Assembly (NCBI GenBank): GCA_948146395.1 | Contig: OX411544.1 | Location: forward strand, 61,279,856 to 61,343,855 | Length of the DNA: 64,000 nucleotides | Source of the DNA: Fragum whitleyi | Lineage: Eukaryota; Mollusca; Bivalvia; Cardiida; Cardiidae | Direction: 5' to 3' | In this document: one piece after another, positions 12,201-20,658 of the stretch | Layout of the letters: each line of letters begins with the position of its first letter | How positions within the stretch are numbered: the first letter of the stretch is position 1 | Program-made: the position numbers and the translations under genes | Notes under the pieces: generated by a model | The model's input: only the letters and a program-made list of their open reading frames with translations | What the model was told of the DNA's origin: nothing | Databases searched by the model: none

Positions 12201-13996
12201 TGACTAACATGGCTTATAAATTTTTTTACATTTTAAGACAGGTTTCATCAAGTTAGCTTGCTTAGTTATTAAGTTATTGCAGGATCCATTTTTTGCCATA
12301 TTTTCACTATTTCCGTTACCATAGCAACCGCACTTTTTGTCAAAGAACAAAGATAAAATGATGTGCATAATCTACACATTGCCATCTAGTCATATACCAA
12401 GTCTCATCAAATTAGCTTGCTTACTTATTAACTTATCGCAGGATCCAATATTTTTTGCCATATTTTCACTATTTCCGTAACCATAGCAACAACAATTTTA
12501 GTCTAAAAACAAAAATAAAATGATGTGCATAATCTACACATTGCCATATAGTCATATATAGTTGTACAATTTATAGTGAGGCGTCAAAGATCAATTTTAC
12601 ATTGAAAATGATAGGCAATAACGGTTTCTCGATATTCACATAAACTTGCGGAACTATACCAAGTCTCATCAAACTAGCTTGCTTAGTTATTATCTTATCG
12701 CAGGATCCCATTTTTGGCCATATTTTCACTATTTCTGTAACCATAGCAACCTCAATTTAAGTTGAAAAACAAAAATAAAATGATGTGCATAATCTACACA
12801 TTGCCATCTAGTCATATACCAACTTTCATCAAAAACTCTTGCTTAGTTATTAAGTTATCGCGGGATCCAGATTTGAGCGGACAGACGGACGGACGGACGG
12901 ACGGACGGACTGACGGACGGACGGACGGACGGACAGACGGACGGACGGACAGACGGAGGGCAAACCTATAGTCCCCTCCGGTGTGAACACCGGTAGGGGA
13001 CTAATAAAATCAATTACTGTAAACGGGGTATTTTTGGTGGTGGTTTTATTTTGGCTATATAGGCTGTCCAGCTAAGATGCGCAAAATTTAAACCATTGCC
13101 AATAGTTGTCATTCTGCATGAAATATATAATCATTAAAATGACAAGAACATATTGAATAGTGTAGTATTAAGTGTTTATGAACTCAAAAATTTACATATA
13201 TACCATATTTATTTTAATTGGTACACATTTTTTTCTAGAAAATTAGATATTATTTCACATGTTTGATGATAACTTTTAAAACTTTTTTTTTTAAAGTCAT
13301 ATATAAGTTTTTCAGTTTCAATTCAGTTCGTTAATGGTAAAGAAAATTTGGCAAAAAAAGTGTGAAAACTGGTACACTTAACACAACTATAGTAATAGGT
13401 GTGAACACAATCTATTGCTTAGTTTCTAAACAATCTGTCGTTGGATATTTCATAAACACAATCACCCGGAAAATCATTCAATAGTAAATAAATATAAAAT
13501 TTGACTTGCACTAATCTGAAGAAATTGATATACTGATATCAATTATTTCGTTATGCAGTCTAGAAAGTTTGACATTTATCTTAAGAAATACACAAAATTG
13601 CAAGAAACACAACATACCAATTTAAGATTTGCATTTTGCTAAAACAAATCTACATTATATCAATATCAATATCAATAAATCAAAACCCCAAAAACAGACA
13701 CCTCCATTTACAATATTCATTAGAACAAGAAATTGATAGTCAGGTGTCATATATTTGGTAAATCTAGTCTATTGGGTTACTATGGATAGTTTTATAAGGA
13801 CTTAATTTTTTCCTAAGTAAGTTTTTGTGATTAATTATTAGAGTAGGACAAATCATGTACCTACTTTCCAAACAACATCTATGATCTCTTGTTGTTGACC
13901 AGCATTTTGTAATATTTTCAGGGCCTCAGGCCAATTATGGGTCACCAATGGTCCACGGAGAGCCGCTGTGAGTTTTTGGACTGCTGCTTGTGACAT
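3105..13996 (-). CDS. TAF1A: TAF1A-like RNA polymerase I initiation factor subunit (5' exons; partial)
   Basis: Four coding exons on the minus strand join in frame: 13996-13865, 10360-10290, 7245-7137 and 3255-3105 (44 codons; 23 plus 2 nt; 36 plus 1 nt; 50 plus 1 nt). Every junction has an AG acceptor and GT donor and phases 0, 2, 0 agree. The start is the ATG at 13996-13994; an in-frame TGA lies three codons upstream. The roughly 154-residue product is helical. Its order of motifs, EIIDVVWKVGYEL, then a helix ending AKTVCQ, then DHLQAHHGLVLYEEWKM, matches in order and spacing the N-terminal third of TAF1A as I remember it (EIIWKLGSEI, then INLIQAYKGLLQYYTW). TAF1A belongs to SL1/TIF-IB, which recruits RNA polymerase I to rDNA promoters in the nucleolus. 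The family is about 450 residues, so roughly two thirds lies beyond the left edge. Another helical-repeat protein is possible, but the collinearity is good. Confidence 0.68.
3275..3626. mobile_element. TA-flanked mariner-like MITE (CAGTCAAAC family), copy 1
   Basis: Runs from TA|CAGTCAAACTCG to ATGATTGACTG|TA, 352 bp, with imperfect terminal inverted repeats and TA on both sides, as in Tc1/mariner-derived MITEs. Relatives lie at 6539, 14483, 40034 and 50514. The left end abuts the acceptor region of TAF1A-like exon 4. Confidence 0.75.
3633..3800. mobile_element. Palindromic MITE (GGTAGTGGACCTG family), diverged copy
   Basis: Flanked by TTAA at both ends. The halves are imperfect reverse complements, with TTAACCGAGGTTTCCCAATG near the middle. 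The same palindrome recurs at 31531, 36092, 42256, 44302 and 54297. Confidence 0.65.
3836..4118 (-). mobile_element. Hairpin-ended element, family B (copy 1)
   Basis: Starts ACAAAAGCATCGCCTAC and ends CAGCCGAGCGAGAAAA. Contains the family words GCCTACGCTCGGCTGTTGAG, TTATCCCCCTTGATAGTA and ACAAAATGTCAAAGTTTTCG. The TCTTGTT-type end is at the left, so it lies in minus orientation relative to the T-run end. Family members lie at 8144, 11577 and 56411. Confidence 0.75.
4165..4230 (-). pseudogene. Truncated copy of TAF1A-like exon 4 (first half)
   Basis: After CTGTAGGTAG the minus strand reads D-L-S-I-D-K-Y-S-E-T-E-E-D-F-Q-L-Q-D and then Y-F-I-stop. The first 18 residues align without gaps to the start of exon 4 at 3255 (DLSIGRSLGTEKEDLQLQD). 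The second half of the exon and its donor are missing. The upstream TAG acceptor is also copied. Confidence 0.7.
4277..5523 (-). mobile_element. Hairpin-ended element with tandem core, family C (copy 1)
   Basis: The left end is ACAAGAGCCATGTTGGACAT, a hairpin next to the TCTTGT end read on the minus strand. The right end is the hairpin ATGCTCTCCCTTCGGGGAGC followed by an A run. Inside are about three units of a 157-bp repeat (marker AACAAAGGGCAATAACTCC near 4403, 4559 and 4715), then two copies of GTAAGTTTCATTTGATTTGG and a GGAC microsatellite at 5359-5490. The 157-bp unit is the reverse complement of the array at 46.8-47.5 kb. Confidence 0.8.
5588..5662 (-). pseudogene. Second truncated copy of TAF1A-like exon 4
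   Basis: The minus strand reads N-L-S-E-C-K-K-T-G-T-E-E-E-D-L-R-L-Q-D then V-S-I-S-N-stop, alignable to the first 19 residues of exon 4. The AG acceptor is lost and the second half is replaced by unrelated repeat sequence. Confidence 0.65.
5719..5975 (-). repeat. tRNA-derived SINE, diverged copy
   Basis: Contains the family tail on the minus strand (CCATTGTTAGGTGCTC-like and GTTGAAAGCGGCGTTAAAC-like words) and the central CACCAATGG and AGTCTCCAGCTGCTAT words. The tRNA-like head is poorly preserved. Better copies lie at 54817-55073 and 6858-7050. Confidence 0.65.
6168..6410 (-). mobile_element. Family B element fragment
   Basis: Internal words AAATCTAAGTCGGAAAAAGG, TTATCCCCCTTGATAGAATA and GGCTATAGCAATACCTCAGG match family B. 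The GCACC hairpin end is missing. The right end is ATCAGCCAAACAAAAA instead of CAGCCGAGCTAAAAA. Confidence 0.65.
6539..6845. mobile_element. Mariner-like MITE (CAGTCAAAC family), right-truncated
   Basis: Begins TA|CAGTAAAACTTGTGTTTAGG with GACCACTTAGGGGACC. Contains the internal palindrome around CCCATTAGAA and TTCTAATGGG. The right terminal repeat is lost where the SINE at 6858 begins. Confidence 0.65.
6858..7050 (-). repeat. tRNA-derived SINE
   Basis: On the minus strand the head has a B-box GTGGGTTCGATCCCCGG and an anticodon-like hairpin CTTCCAATCTGGAAG. The tail is CCATTGTTAGGTGCTCTGGC ... TTGAAAGCGG followed by CAAACAAACAAAC. The middle of the element is deleted compared with 54817-55073. 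It ends about 87 bp from TAF1A-like exon 3. Confidence 0.75.
7137..7245 (-). CDS. TAF1A: TAF1A-like coding exon 3
   Basis: A 109-bp exon with acceptor TTGCAG and donor GTAGTA. It completes Arg and encodes KVRKAVKCLSNTEVAIDYIS, then a helix ending AKTVCQ, finishing in phase 0. Stop-free and free of repeats in a repeat-rich intron landscape. Confidence 0.72.
7246..8143. other. Intron without recognised element
   Basis: Holds a short hairpin around 7709-7755 (CTTAATTTTTGAGAATAA against TTCTCAAAAATTAAG) and a decayed ATTCCTTGTCATGCTGAAT word at 7264 related to the MITE at 34323. Nothing else recognised. Confidence 0.4.
8144..8438 (-). mobile_element. Hairpin-ended element, family B (copy 2)
   Basis: Left end AAAAAGAGCACCGCCTACGG, right end GAAAACAGCCATGCTAAAAA. 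Includes a GACGACAACGATGACAATGA low-complexity stretch just before the T-run end. It is 295 bp and shares most of its body with 11577-11889. Confidence 0.8.
8439..9097. other. Intron without recognised element
   Basis: AT-rich sequence without exon-like frames or matches to the repeat families described here. Confidence 0.4.
9098..9773 (-). mobile_element. Hairpin-ended element, family A (copy 1, truncated)
   Basis: Left end AACAAGAGGACCATGATGGT with the perfect palindrome GGACCATGATGGTCC, then GATCGCTCACCTGA. The core is about four units of a 120-145 bp repeat (CCAAGTTTCATGAAGATTGG, ATTTGTGGC, CCCTTTTCCCGTGATATGGC). It stops near 9773 at unrelated sequence (CAGGGTATAACGTGCCACG), so the AGCTCACC hairpin end is missing. 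Confidence 0.8.
10171..10263. repeat. Inverted repeat
   Basis: AAAATATGGTAACTAGACAC plus CCCCTGAATTTCTTT is nearly the reverse complement of AAGAAAGGGGGTGTCTAG plus TTATCATATTTTC, with about 25 bp between the arms. It sits just upstream (in transcript sense, after splicing) of nothing coding: TAF1A-like exon 2 starts about 30 bp to its right. Confidence 0.6.
10290..10360 (-). CDS. TAF1A: TAF1A-like coding exon 2
   Basis: A 71-bp exon preceded by TTTTTCTTCCAG and followed by GTATAG. It encodes VGYELISKEPDELTRCSVMG then EFY plus two bases of an Arg codon. It joins exon 1 in phase 0 to make WKVGYEL. Confidence 0.75.
10421..10758. repeat. GACCC-rich repeat (family K), copy 1
   Basis: Begins AAACCAGGCTTGTGACCCTC and ends CTAGCACAAGCCCT. 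Contains TTTTGACCCCTAAATTTTCC and, inverted, AAGTTTTGACCCCTAGAAAT. Relatives at 15813, 29946 and 35224 share the AGGGCTTGTG-type ends. Confidence 0.55.
10811..11040. mobile_element. Hairpin MITE (TTAACC...GGTTAA family), copy 1
   Basis: A 230-bp element from TTAACCGTTTCCTGTTTTAC to CAGCAAAGTGTTAAT with a central palindrome GAAGAAATTGCTTGTCAGAA followed by GCAATTTCTTC. A close copy lies at 61341-61568. The open frame at 10925-11182 overlaps it and is not a gene. Confidence 0.75.
11577..11889 (-). mobile_element. Hairpin-ended element, family B (copy 3, well preserved)
   Basis: From AACAAGAGCACCGCCTACGG to GAAAACAGCCGAGCT, followed by AAAAA. On the minus strand it starts AGCTCGGCTGTTTTCGGAGA, a hairpin with AAAACCCGAGG, and ends with hairpin GCACCCGTAGGCGGTGC then TCTTGTT. 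A GAC-rich run at 11798-11843 lies next to the T-run end. Confidence 0.82.
11903..13004 (-). mobile_element. Hairpin-ended element with tandem core, family C (copy 2)
   Basis: Left end AACAAGAGCCATGTTGGACA with hairpin CCATGTTGGACATGG. Right end GTCCCCTCCGGTGTGAACAC then CGGTAGGGGACTA, also a hairpin. The core has four units containing CATCAAATTAGCTTGCTTA and TCGCAGGATCC, then a GGAC microsatellite at 12881-12956. It sits 13 bp from the family B copy at 11577-11889 in the same orientation. Confidence 0.8.
13005..13864. other. Intron 1 of the TAF1A-like gene, no element recognised
   Basis: AT-rich. A short ATCAATATCAATATCAATAA simple repeat lies near 13658. No exon or complete mobile element seen. 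Confidence 0.4.
13865..13996 (-). CDS. TAF1A: TAF1A-like coding exon 1
   Basis: Encodes MSQAAVQKLTAALRGPLVTH and continues to DVVWK. The donor used is AAA|GTAGGTAC. A GTAG|GTAC donor four bases downstream would put a TGA four codons into the next exon, so the upstream donor is preferred. A CAG acceptor at about 14016 precedes a short 5' UTR, so a non-coding leader exon lies further upstream. Confidence 0.75.
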
Positions 13997-14082
13997 ACTT
14001 AGTCACCCTGAACCATCTGAAAAGATAAAAGAAATCATTTTCTTTAATGCTTTTCGGTGGTTTATCGAGGAATAATGGTAGA

Positions 14083-14440
14083 TTATAACTTGATAATCTC
14101 ACCGCAAAAGCAGTGAAATTATCAAAAACTTATACCCTGCTTTTGTGCATTTCATTCTATCTGATGTCATCTATGCAGGGCGAAATAAATGACGTCACAA
14201 TGAACGTTGCATAGCAATGACGCGCAAAATGACATGCTTTATGAAAATATGTCCTAGAAATTTCACAATTTTGTCTCATTTTTGCATTAAAGAAATAGAA
14301 TAATCGTTTGTTTTTCGTGTAAGATAGATTTCATTTTGTGAACAACAAAAGCTCGTGAAAATATAGCTTTTGTTGTTCACTCAATGAAATACAAATCGAT
14401 CTTACACTGAAACAAATGATTATCCTCTATATACACTGAA
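14083..14440. repeat. Foldback-containing repeat (family N), copy 1
   Basis: Contains the hairpin GTGAACAACAAAAGCTCGTG against AGCTTTTGTTGTTCAC and the words ATTATCAAAAACTTATACC, CTGCTTTTGTGCATTTCAT and ATGACGTCACAATGAACG. The same words occur in reverse order and complement at 41560-41940. Confidence 0.6.
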
Positions 14441-14482
14441 TAATGATAATGAATTGTTTTTAGAATTTTTGAAAGCAAAATA

Positions 14483-14833
14483 CAGTAAAACTTGTGTAAA
14501 GCAACCACTTAGAGGACCAATAAACAGTGGTTGCTTATGGGAATTGGTTGTTGCTTAATACAATATTTAATGATAAAAAGACATGTCTTTTTTTGATAGC
14601 ATATAAAGAATGTCACATAATTCTAACTGAATCCTAGGATGTTCAAACCCATAAGAATTGTCTCAATGAAATGATTCTAATGGGTTCTAACGTCATAAGA
14701 TTCAATGATAAACATTTTTACGTTGAGAATTTCAACTTGTTCCGAAATTTTACCAATGTCGAAGGGACTGTAACGACGGTCACATAATAAAAGTGGTCGT
14801 TAATAGACAAGGTCGCTCTAGCAAGATTGACTG
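14483..14833. mobile_element. TA-flanked mariner-like MITE (CAGTCAAAC family), full copy
   Basis: A 351-bp element, TA|CAGTAAAACTTGTGTAAAGC to GCAAGATTGACTG|TA. The length matches the copy at 3275-3626. The interior has the CCCATAAGAATTGTCTCAAT palindrome. No transposase. Confidence 0.78.
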
Positions 14834-15043
14834 TAATGATTTTGACTATCCAACATTCTACATGTACAGTGTTTTCCAAAAGTCCTGGAACAAACATTTT
14901 TTTATTTCACTGTTTTGTGTTCACTCAACTGTAAAACATTGTACAGCTATTGTATGATTTCTATATTTTGAGTCTTTCGAAAATTTGTTTCTGTAATCAA
15001 GGGAATATATAGAGGATATTGAATGAGTGGCCATTGAATACTG

Positions 15044-15130
15044 AATTTATTAAACGAGTCATCTAAAACCAGATAAAAACGAGGCTGTGCCAAGTTTTTA
15101 TCTGTTTTAGATGACGAGTTTAATAAATTC
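15044..15130. repeat. Near-perfect hairpin
   Basis: GAATTTATTAAACGAGTCAT plus CTAAAACCAGATAAAAAC pairs with GTTTTTATCTGTTTTAG plus ATGACGAGTTTAATAAATTC around a short loop. Probably a MITE terminus or a small foldback element. Confidence 0.65.
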
Positions 15131-15812
15131 TGTATTTTATGAACACAAATTTTATATTCTGTTTATAATATGACCCAAATTTAAGCAAAAATTGTCAAAA
15201 TTCTTGAAATTGAACGTTTCGATTTTCCGCGAAACTTATAATGCTGTTTCAAAATGACGTCACAAAACATTGATTATGACATCATTTTCGTGGTTCCAAT
15301 GTAGCGTTGCTATTCGCTCTGAGCTCATTTGCATAGTTATTCCACTAGTGTAATAACACCCGTGTAATATCAAAAATATTCAAGTGGATTATTTCACTCT
15401 GGCGACGTCGTTGTCATATTCTAATTAATCTTCTTTCAAACAGGATGGCAAATTGTCACAAGATACGCCTGTTACACTGCTGGATGTCAAAGTATGAAAA
15501 ACAACAAATGGAAAGAACTAAACATACTAGATAGCAAGAGTTACTGTTATTGCACACTTCACTCCATATTCATTAGATAACTTTCAAGTTTCAAGTCAAT
15601 CTATGCTACGGACAAAAAGTGGATACTGTCCACTGGACGCCCGCAAGTGATCACATACAACGTCCCATCTATCAACCGATGAAAAAAAATTGTTCTGTTA
15701 ATTCTTTTTTCAATTGTGCTTAGGGGGAAAACTTCACTTTGAGAATAATATTTTGTAAAGGCATTTTGTAAGTCAGGAATAATCAAAGCTAGTGTATTCT
15801 GTCTTTGAACAA

Positions 15813-16197
15813 ACACAAGGGTTCGTGTTTGACCCTTAAACCAGGGTTTTGACCCCAAAAAATCTGTAAATACCTTTATTTGACCCTAAAAAATTTCTCC
15901 CAGGGGGGTCATTTTGACCCCCTTGACAAAAATTTTTAAGAGTCAAAACTATGTGTTATCCTTCAAATTTTTAATAATTTATCTTATATCCTTTCTTAAG
16001 TTTTACAAATAAATTGCTTACTTCATATCCATACAAGAAAATCTGAATTGATGCTCTGAACTGCAAAAATTATAGTCATGAATTGCTCTTTTTTTATTTT
16101 GACCTGTTTAAAATCAGTTTTGACCCCCAGAATTTCATGGTTAGGCAGTCAATGACTCTTTAATTTCAAAAACTAACACAAGCCCTTAAACACATTC
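15813..16197. repeat. GACCC-rich repeat (family K), copy 2
   Basis: Begins CAAGGGTTCGTGTTTGACCC and ends CTAACACAAGCCCT. Contains TTTTGACCCCAAAAAATCTG and the inverse GGGGGGTCATTTTGACCCCC. Similar order to 10421-10758. Confidence 0.6.
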
Positions 16198-16411
16198 TGC
16201 TAGGTCTTGATAATTGTTTCTATCTATGCTGCAATGAACACAACAATTATTTTACAACATGGTATCAACTGTCATGTGTAATATACCATAAGCAGGCAGT
16301 CAATAGCAGTGTCAAAAATTTTAAAAGCACTGATATCTGAGATCAAATTAAAGCCAAAACAAGATGTGATTGTGAAACACTAATGCCCCGTAACAGCATT
16401 TTTTTCAAAAC

Positions 16412-16771
16412 GCTGACCTTGACTGATGACCTTGACCTTTAAACATGACCTTGACATCTACAGATGTACATCACTGAGATTTTCAATCATACCAATTATG
16501 AGAAAGGTATCTAAAATATGCTTGATTAAACTGAACAAGTTAAGCTTTTTGGCTTTGTTTTTAGAAGTTTGACCTTGACAGATGACCTTGACATATTATC
16601 TTTACCTTGGTATCTACAAATACACATTATTGAGATGTATCACAATGTCAAAAATCAGGCTTGTACCATAAATAGGTTTGAAGATATTCAGGTAATGTTA
16701 CGCTTTATGTTTATCCTTTTTTAGTTATTTGACCTTTTCAGATAACCTTGACCATTGCCACATGATCCAGA
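16412..16771. repeat. GACCTTGAC-rich repeat, left part
   Basis: Repeated words GACCTTGACTGATGACCTTG, GACCTTGACAGATGACCTTG and GCTTGTACCATAAATAGG. The same repeat resumes at 18765 after the intervening 2-kb element, so that element inserted into it. Confidence 0.65.
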
Positions 16772-18764
16772 CTTACACTCATTCTCACGAGAATTGGGAT
16801 TTTGGGGTTCTAAAAAATCAAAACTGAAAATCTTAATACAGCTCCATTTTTTCTAAAATCAGATGAAGTAAACATTAACCTATAATGATGTGAAATTTTT
16901 TATACTACATCCAAGGAGAAGAAAAGTTATTAAGTTGCGCGTAACTGTCTTATTTTTGGTATTTTTATCAAGTAATAATCGCTACTTGTACCCTTGCCGC
17001 AGTATTATCAAAGTAAAAAACTTAAAAAGATTTCTAATCTTTTGCTTTGATTCTCTTTCAAACCAGATATGTTTTTTCTGCACATTAATAGTTTTGTAGT
17101 TCTATCCACTTTCAGGAACGGATATTTCTCCGATATTAGAATATATGTCGGTGACAGACTTTTTTAAAGATAGATTTTTAATTTTACACCGACTTTCACT
17201 TTTATTTTCAAAGTGCACGATAACATTCTCAAGTTTTAGATAGTCGAAAAATCATCTGGAATACATATCAAATGAAAATAATGAATTTATCTTCTTTTTC
17301 ATTGCAAATTTGTGATTTTCTGTTTGAATTCTGGAATAAACTATATTGTGACGAAGATTACCCATGATTTATCGACTGCAGTTTAAATGATGACCCACAG
17401 CCCAAAAACCTGTTAAATTATATATGAAGCCATGCTTGGTTGAAAAATTATCTGACGCTTTGAAAAAAATGGTTTAGGTATCTAGTCTCTTTCAAAAAGG
17501 TGAGATAATCTAAATTTAAAAGAAGCAATGGTAAGTTACCTTTTGAACATCAAAATTTCTTTAAATATAAAATGCAAATTAACTTCTCTATGGTTGAATA
17601 CTTATGCACATCGCACAACGGGGTTGACCCACTCACAAAGATTTGTCATCACTGAAAGCATCGTATTTTCTAGCCAATTTTCAGGGTATCGAAGATTACA
17701 GGTTCTCAAACATGCTAAAGTGTAAAATGCAATGATGGTCCGGTCAAAATTTTATTTCTCAAGACTTAGAATGTCGATTAAAAACAAATGATAACTGTAC
17801 CACCGTGAAATACCAATTGCAATGAAATATATTCACACGGTCTCGAAGGTTACAAAAAGTTATTCTTGCAGCATTTAAAGGTAGGGAACTAGGTTTACCC
17901 ATCATAGAAATGTTGTTTTGCATTTTTTGGTACCATAGGAACGGATATACGGTCTATTCACGTGTTTTGGTTAAAGTTTTTCGTAGGCATTAAAATTTGG
18001 TATCGAATATTACGGTCTCGATGATTACGAAACGTACCGTATTACAGCATAATTAACACACTGAACGCTGTATGCATCATTTCTCAGTGATAATTGTTTA
18101 TACTGGTTATGCTACATGTTTTGATGATCTCATACGGAATAATTTTGTTGTGGAACATTTTGAAAAACCTAGTATCGAAGATTACATTAGTTCATTGCAA
18201 GAAGACCCCTTGTCTGAATGAACTGGTTTAAGGAATTCTGTGTCAATTTCATCATTATAATTAAAAAGCATTATTATTGAAGCCTAAATTCAGCATGCTA
18301 AGAAAAAGAAATTGCTCCATTTTGGGGCTTTATTCCATCAAACTAGCCGCTTCAAAGTCTCGGAATTGAAGATTACTTCATTTTTGCTTTTTTCGGCGAC
18401 ACCAGGTTTTGGCTCAATAATTATTGAAATTGGCCGAAACGGTGCACGGCGCGTTTTCTGGAGGTAAAGGACATGTGTACGATCTGTTTGAAAGAATATC
18501 TTTGTTCTAAAAAATAGGCATCTCGGCTTAATGTACGAGCAAAAATCATCAAATGAAAAAGCGACAGTATCGAATATTACAAAATGCACATATAAACTAA
18601 TCTCTTGTCTCCGAAACGTTAACCACGGTCATTTTCTTAGTGCGCATAAACTAAGTTCATGGTGGTCTATCAAATTAAGCACCAAACGATCACATAAAAT
18701 ATATTTTAGGCCTTTAAAAATGCGGCGACACTAAAATCCCAATTCTCGTGAGAATGAGTGTAAG
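16772..18764. mobile_element. 1993-bp DNA element with 32-bp perfect terminal inverted repeats
   Basis: The left end CTTACACTCATTCTCACGAG and the next 12 bases are exactly the reverse complement of the right end (18733-18764). The two sides are parts of one GACCTTGAC-rich repeat. No transposase frame is visible; the longest open frames are 62-83 codons with no recognised motif, so it looks non-autonomous. A motif close to TATCGAAGATTAC recurs eight times inside between 17350 and 18580. No clear target-site duplication was found. Confidence 0.8.
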
Positions 18765-19085
18765 GTATCAGAAGATGGTTATTGTTGGGATCTATCTCCA
18801 TGCCACATACAAGGCTTGTAACTTGAAAAGGCTTGAAGATATTGGCAATGTTAAGGTTTTTTTTTTTTTAGTTTTTGAGTAACCTTACCTTGACAGATGA
18901 CCTTGACACATGACCTTGATTTAGGTACCAGCAGATGTGAATCATTGAGATCTATCATCATGCCAAATTTGAGGCTTGTATCTTGAATAGCCGTGAAAAT
19001 ATTGGCGATACTTAGTTTTTTGGTTAAGTTTTTGAATTGTTTGACCTTGACACATGACCTTGATACCAGCTGATTCTTTCATGTG
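18765..19085. repeat. GACCTTGAC-rich repeat, right part
   Basis: Units such as GACCTTGACACATGACCTTG, TTGAGATCTATCATCATGCC and AGGCTTGTATCTTGAATAG. Relatives lie near 49620-49690, 56880-57044 and 58071-58190. Confidence 0.6.
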
Positions 19086-19109
19086 AGGGTCTCTTGCTAA
19101 AGCCATGTT

Positions 19110-19620
19110 GGCTATTAGTAAGAATGTTGTGCTTGTCTAAGTGTTTCATGACCTGGTTATGTATGATGTGCCCCAGACTGTTTTACAACAATTAGATGTC
19201 AGCGATATTGGTCTGTTGCTGGCTAGTGCAGTTTTGTCTCCTTTTTTGAAGATGGGCGCAACGAGGGCATGCTTCCCATCATCTGGCTCTTTACCTTGAG
19301 CTATGGATGCTTTGTACACAAGGGTGAGGGCTGGTGCCATCTCGTTGGCAAAGTGTCCTCATTGTAGGCAGATTTGCATGCTTGCTGTGTATCCTTCCAA
19401 AATTGAAGGTTTTTAGTGATATCCTATGGATTGGTACTAGTTTTGAGCTTGTTGTATGCTTTCTTCTTCCTTCAAGACAGACGTTTGACATTTCTGTGAA
19501 TCTATGGTTGGTCAAATCTGCTTGATGTCATCTTACTCTTAGAGGTACTTTGTCATAAATTATAGAGGTACATTTCTCTTTGAATGTGGTCCAAGGCTTT
19601 TTAGGTCAGATTCAAGGGTG
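19110..19620 (-). pseudogene. Decayed LINE fragment (linker and N-terminal reverse transcriptase)
   Basis: The minus strand encodes, across frameshifts, FWKDTQQAC-like linker sequence and then APALTLVYKASIAQGKEPDD, KHALVAPIFKKGD and NRPISLTSNCCKT. These are typical of the segment before and at the start of the reverse transcriptase domain of CR1/jockey-type LINEs. Catalytic motifs and the endonuclease are missing. It is a separate copy from the LINE at 19790-23790 because the same domain region is present there too. Confidence 0.75.
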
Positions 19621-19789
19621 TTTTGGCTTATGAAGTTTCTGTGAAGTCGGAAATTGTGGCTGTTGTTTCTACCTACCTTTTGTCCACCTTTTGTCTTCTG
19701 GGGCACTTAGTAACCCCTATATGGGTTGTCATCCCCTTCTAATTTAGTTTCTCCTATCTCCAGTCCGGTTGAGCTAATTTTTACTATTA

Positions 19790-20658
19790 TCAATACACAT
19801 TGGAGACGTCAAAACGCTTATGTACCCACAGTTTGTCGAGTTTGCTCTTGAAGACGTCCACTTTTTTGGATGTAATGATATCTTCCGGGAGGTTGTTCCA
19901 TAAATTCACAGTACGAAGTGGAAAAGAATTTAAACGTAGGGATTTCTTCGCTCTCGGCTTATTTAGTTTTAAACAGTGTCCTCGGAGGTGATCCGATTCC
20001 GCAAAGGTAAAAAACGTTGAAGAGTCAATGTCGTCGATATGGTGAATTATTTTGAAAACTTGGATCTGATCAAATCTTTGTCTGCGATAGTCCATGGACG
20101 GTAGGTTAAGTTCCCGAAGACGTTCTTCATATGATAAGCTTTTCAGTGCTGGGACAATACGAGTGGCTCTGCGTTGAACGTTTTCAATAATTTGTTTACT
20201 CTTTTTCGTAATTGGGTATGCAGCCAGATTACCATAATCGAGATGGGAACGGACCAGTGATTTGTATAATGTCAAAAATAGTTGATTATCCATGTACGTG
20301 AATTTCCTTCTTATAAGGCCGATAAGACGGTTAGCTTTGTTGGCGACGTCACTAATGTGCTGCTCAAACGATAAGTTCTCGCTAAATGTTACTCCAAGAT
20401 CCTTTTCAGAAGTGTCAATCTGCAGATTATAATTGTGTCCATTACTGTCTTTTACAACGTAACTTGGTTCAAATTTCTTTTTTACCAAAAGTGACTATTT
20501 TACATTTTTTCACATTGAATTTAAGAAGCCAATCTTCGCTCCATTTACACAATTTCAGTAAGTAGTTTTGTAAGTCATTCTTTGTAAACTTTACAATTGT
20601 CCGCAAAAAGACGGCAAACACTTCCAACTTCTTCGGGCAAGTCATTTACATATAGAAT
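19790..20658 (-). pseudogene. LINE ORF2 C-terminal part (RT palm end to C-terminus)
   Basis: Starts, after the insertion, with ILYVNDLPEEVGSVCRLFAD then N-C-K-V-Y-K. This is the reverse transcriptase catalytic box, with FADN where FADD is expected. A frameshift follows, then KWSEDWLLKFNVKKCK. A 232-codon open stretch (20488-19790) continues with DLGVTFSENLSFEQHISDV, the LYKSLVRSHLDYG motif and the C-terminal NLWNNLP motif. The stop is at 19790. Confidence 0.88.

Noticed and set aside
12880..12960. CRISPR-like repetition of GGAC words
   Set aside because: A simple tetranucleotide microsatellite inside a mobile element, without spacer structure, in an animal genome.
18338..18589. 83-codon minus-strand frame in the 2-kb TIR element as a transposase remnant
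   Set aside because: No DDE-type or zinc-finger motif and no continuation in other frames. It overlaps two of the repeated ATCGA-ATTAC words.
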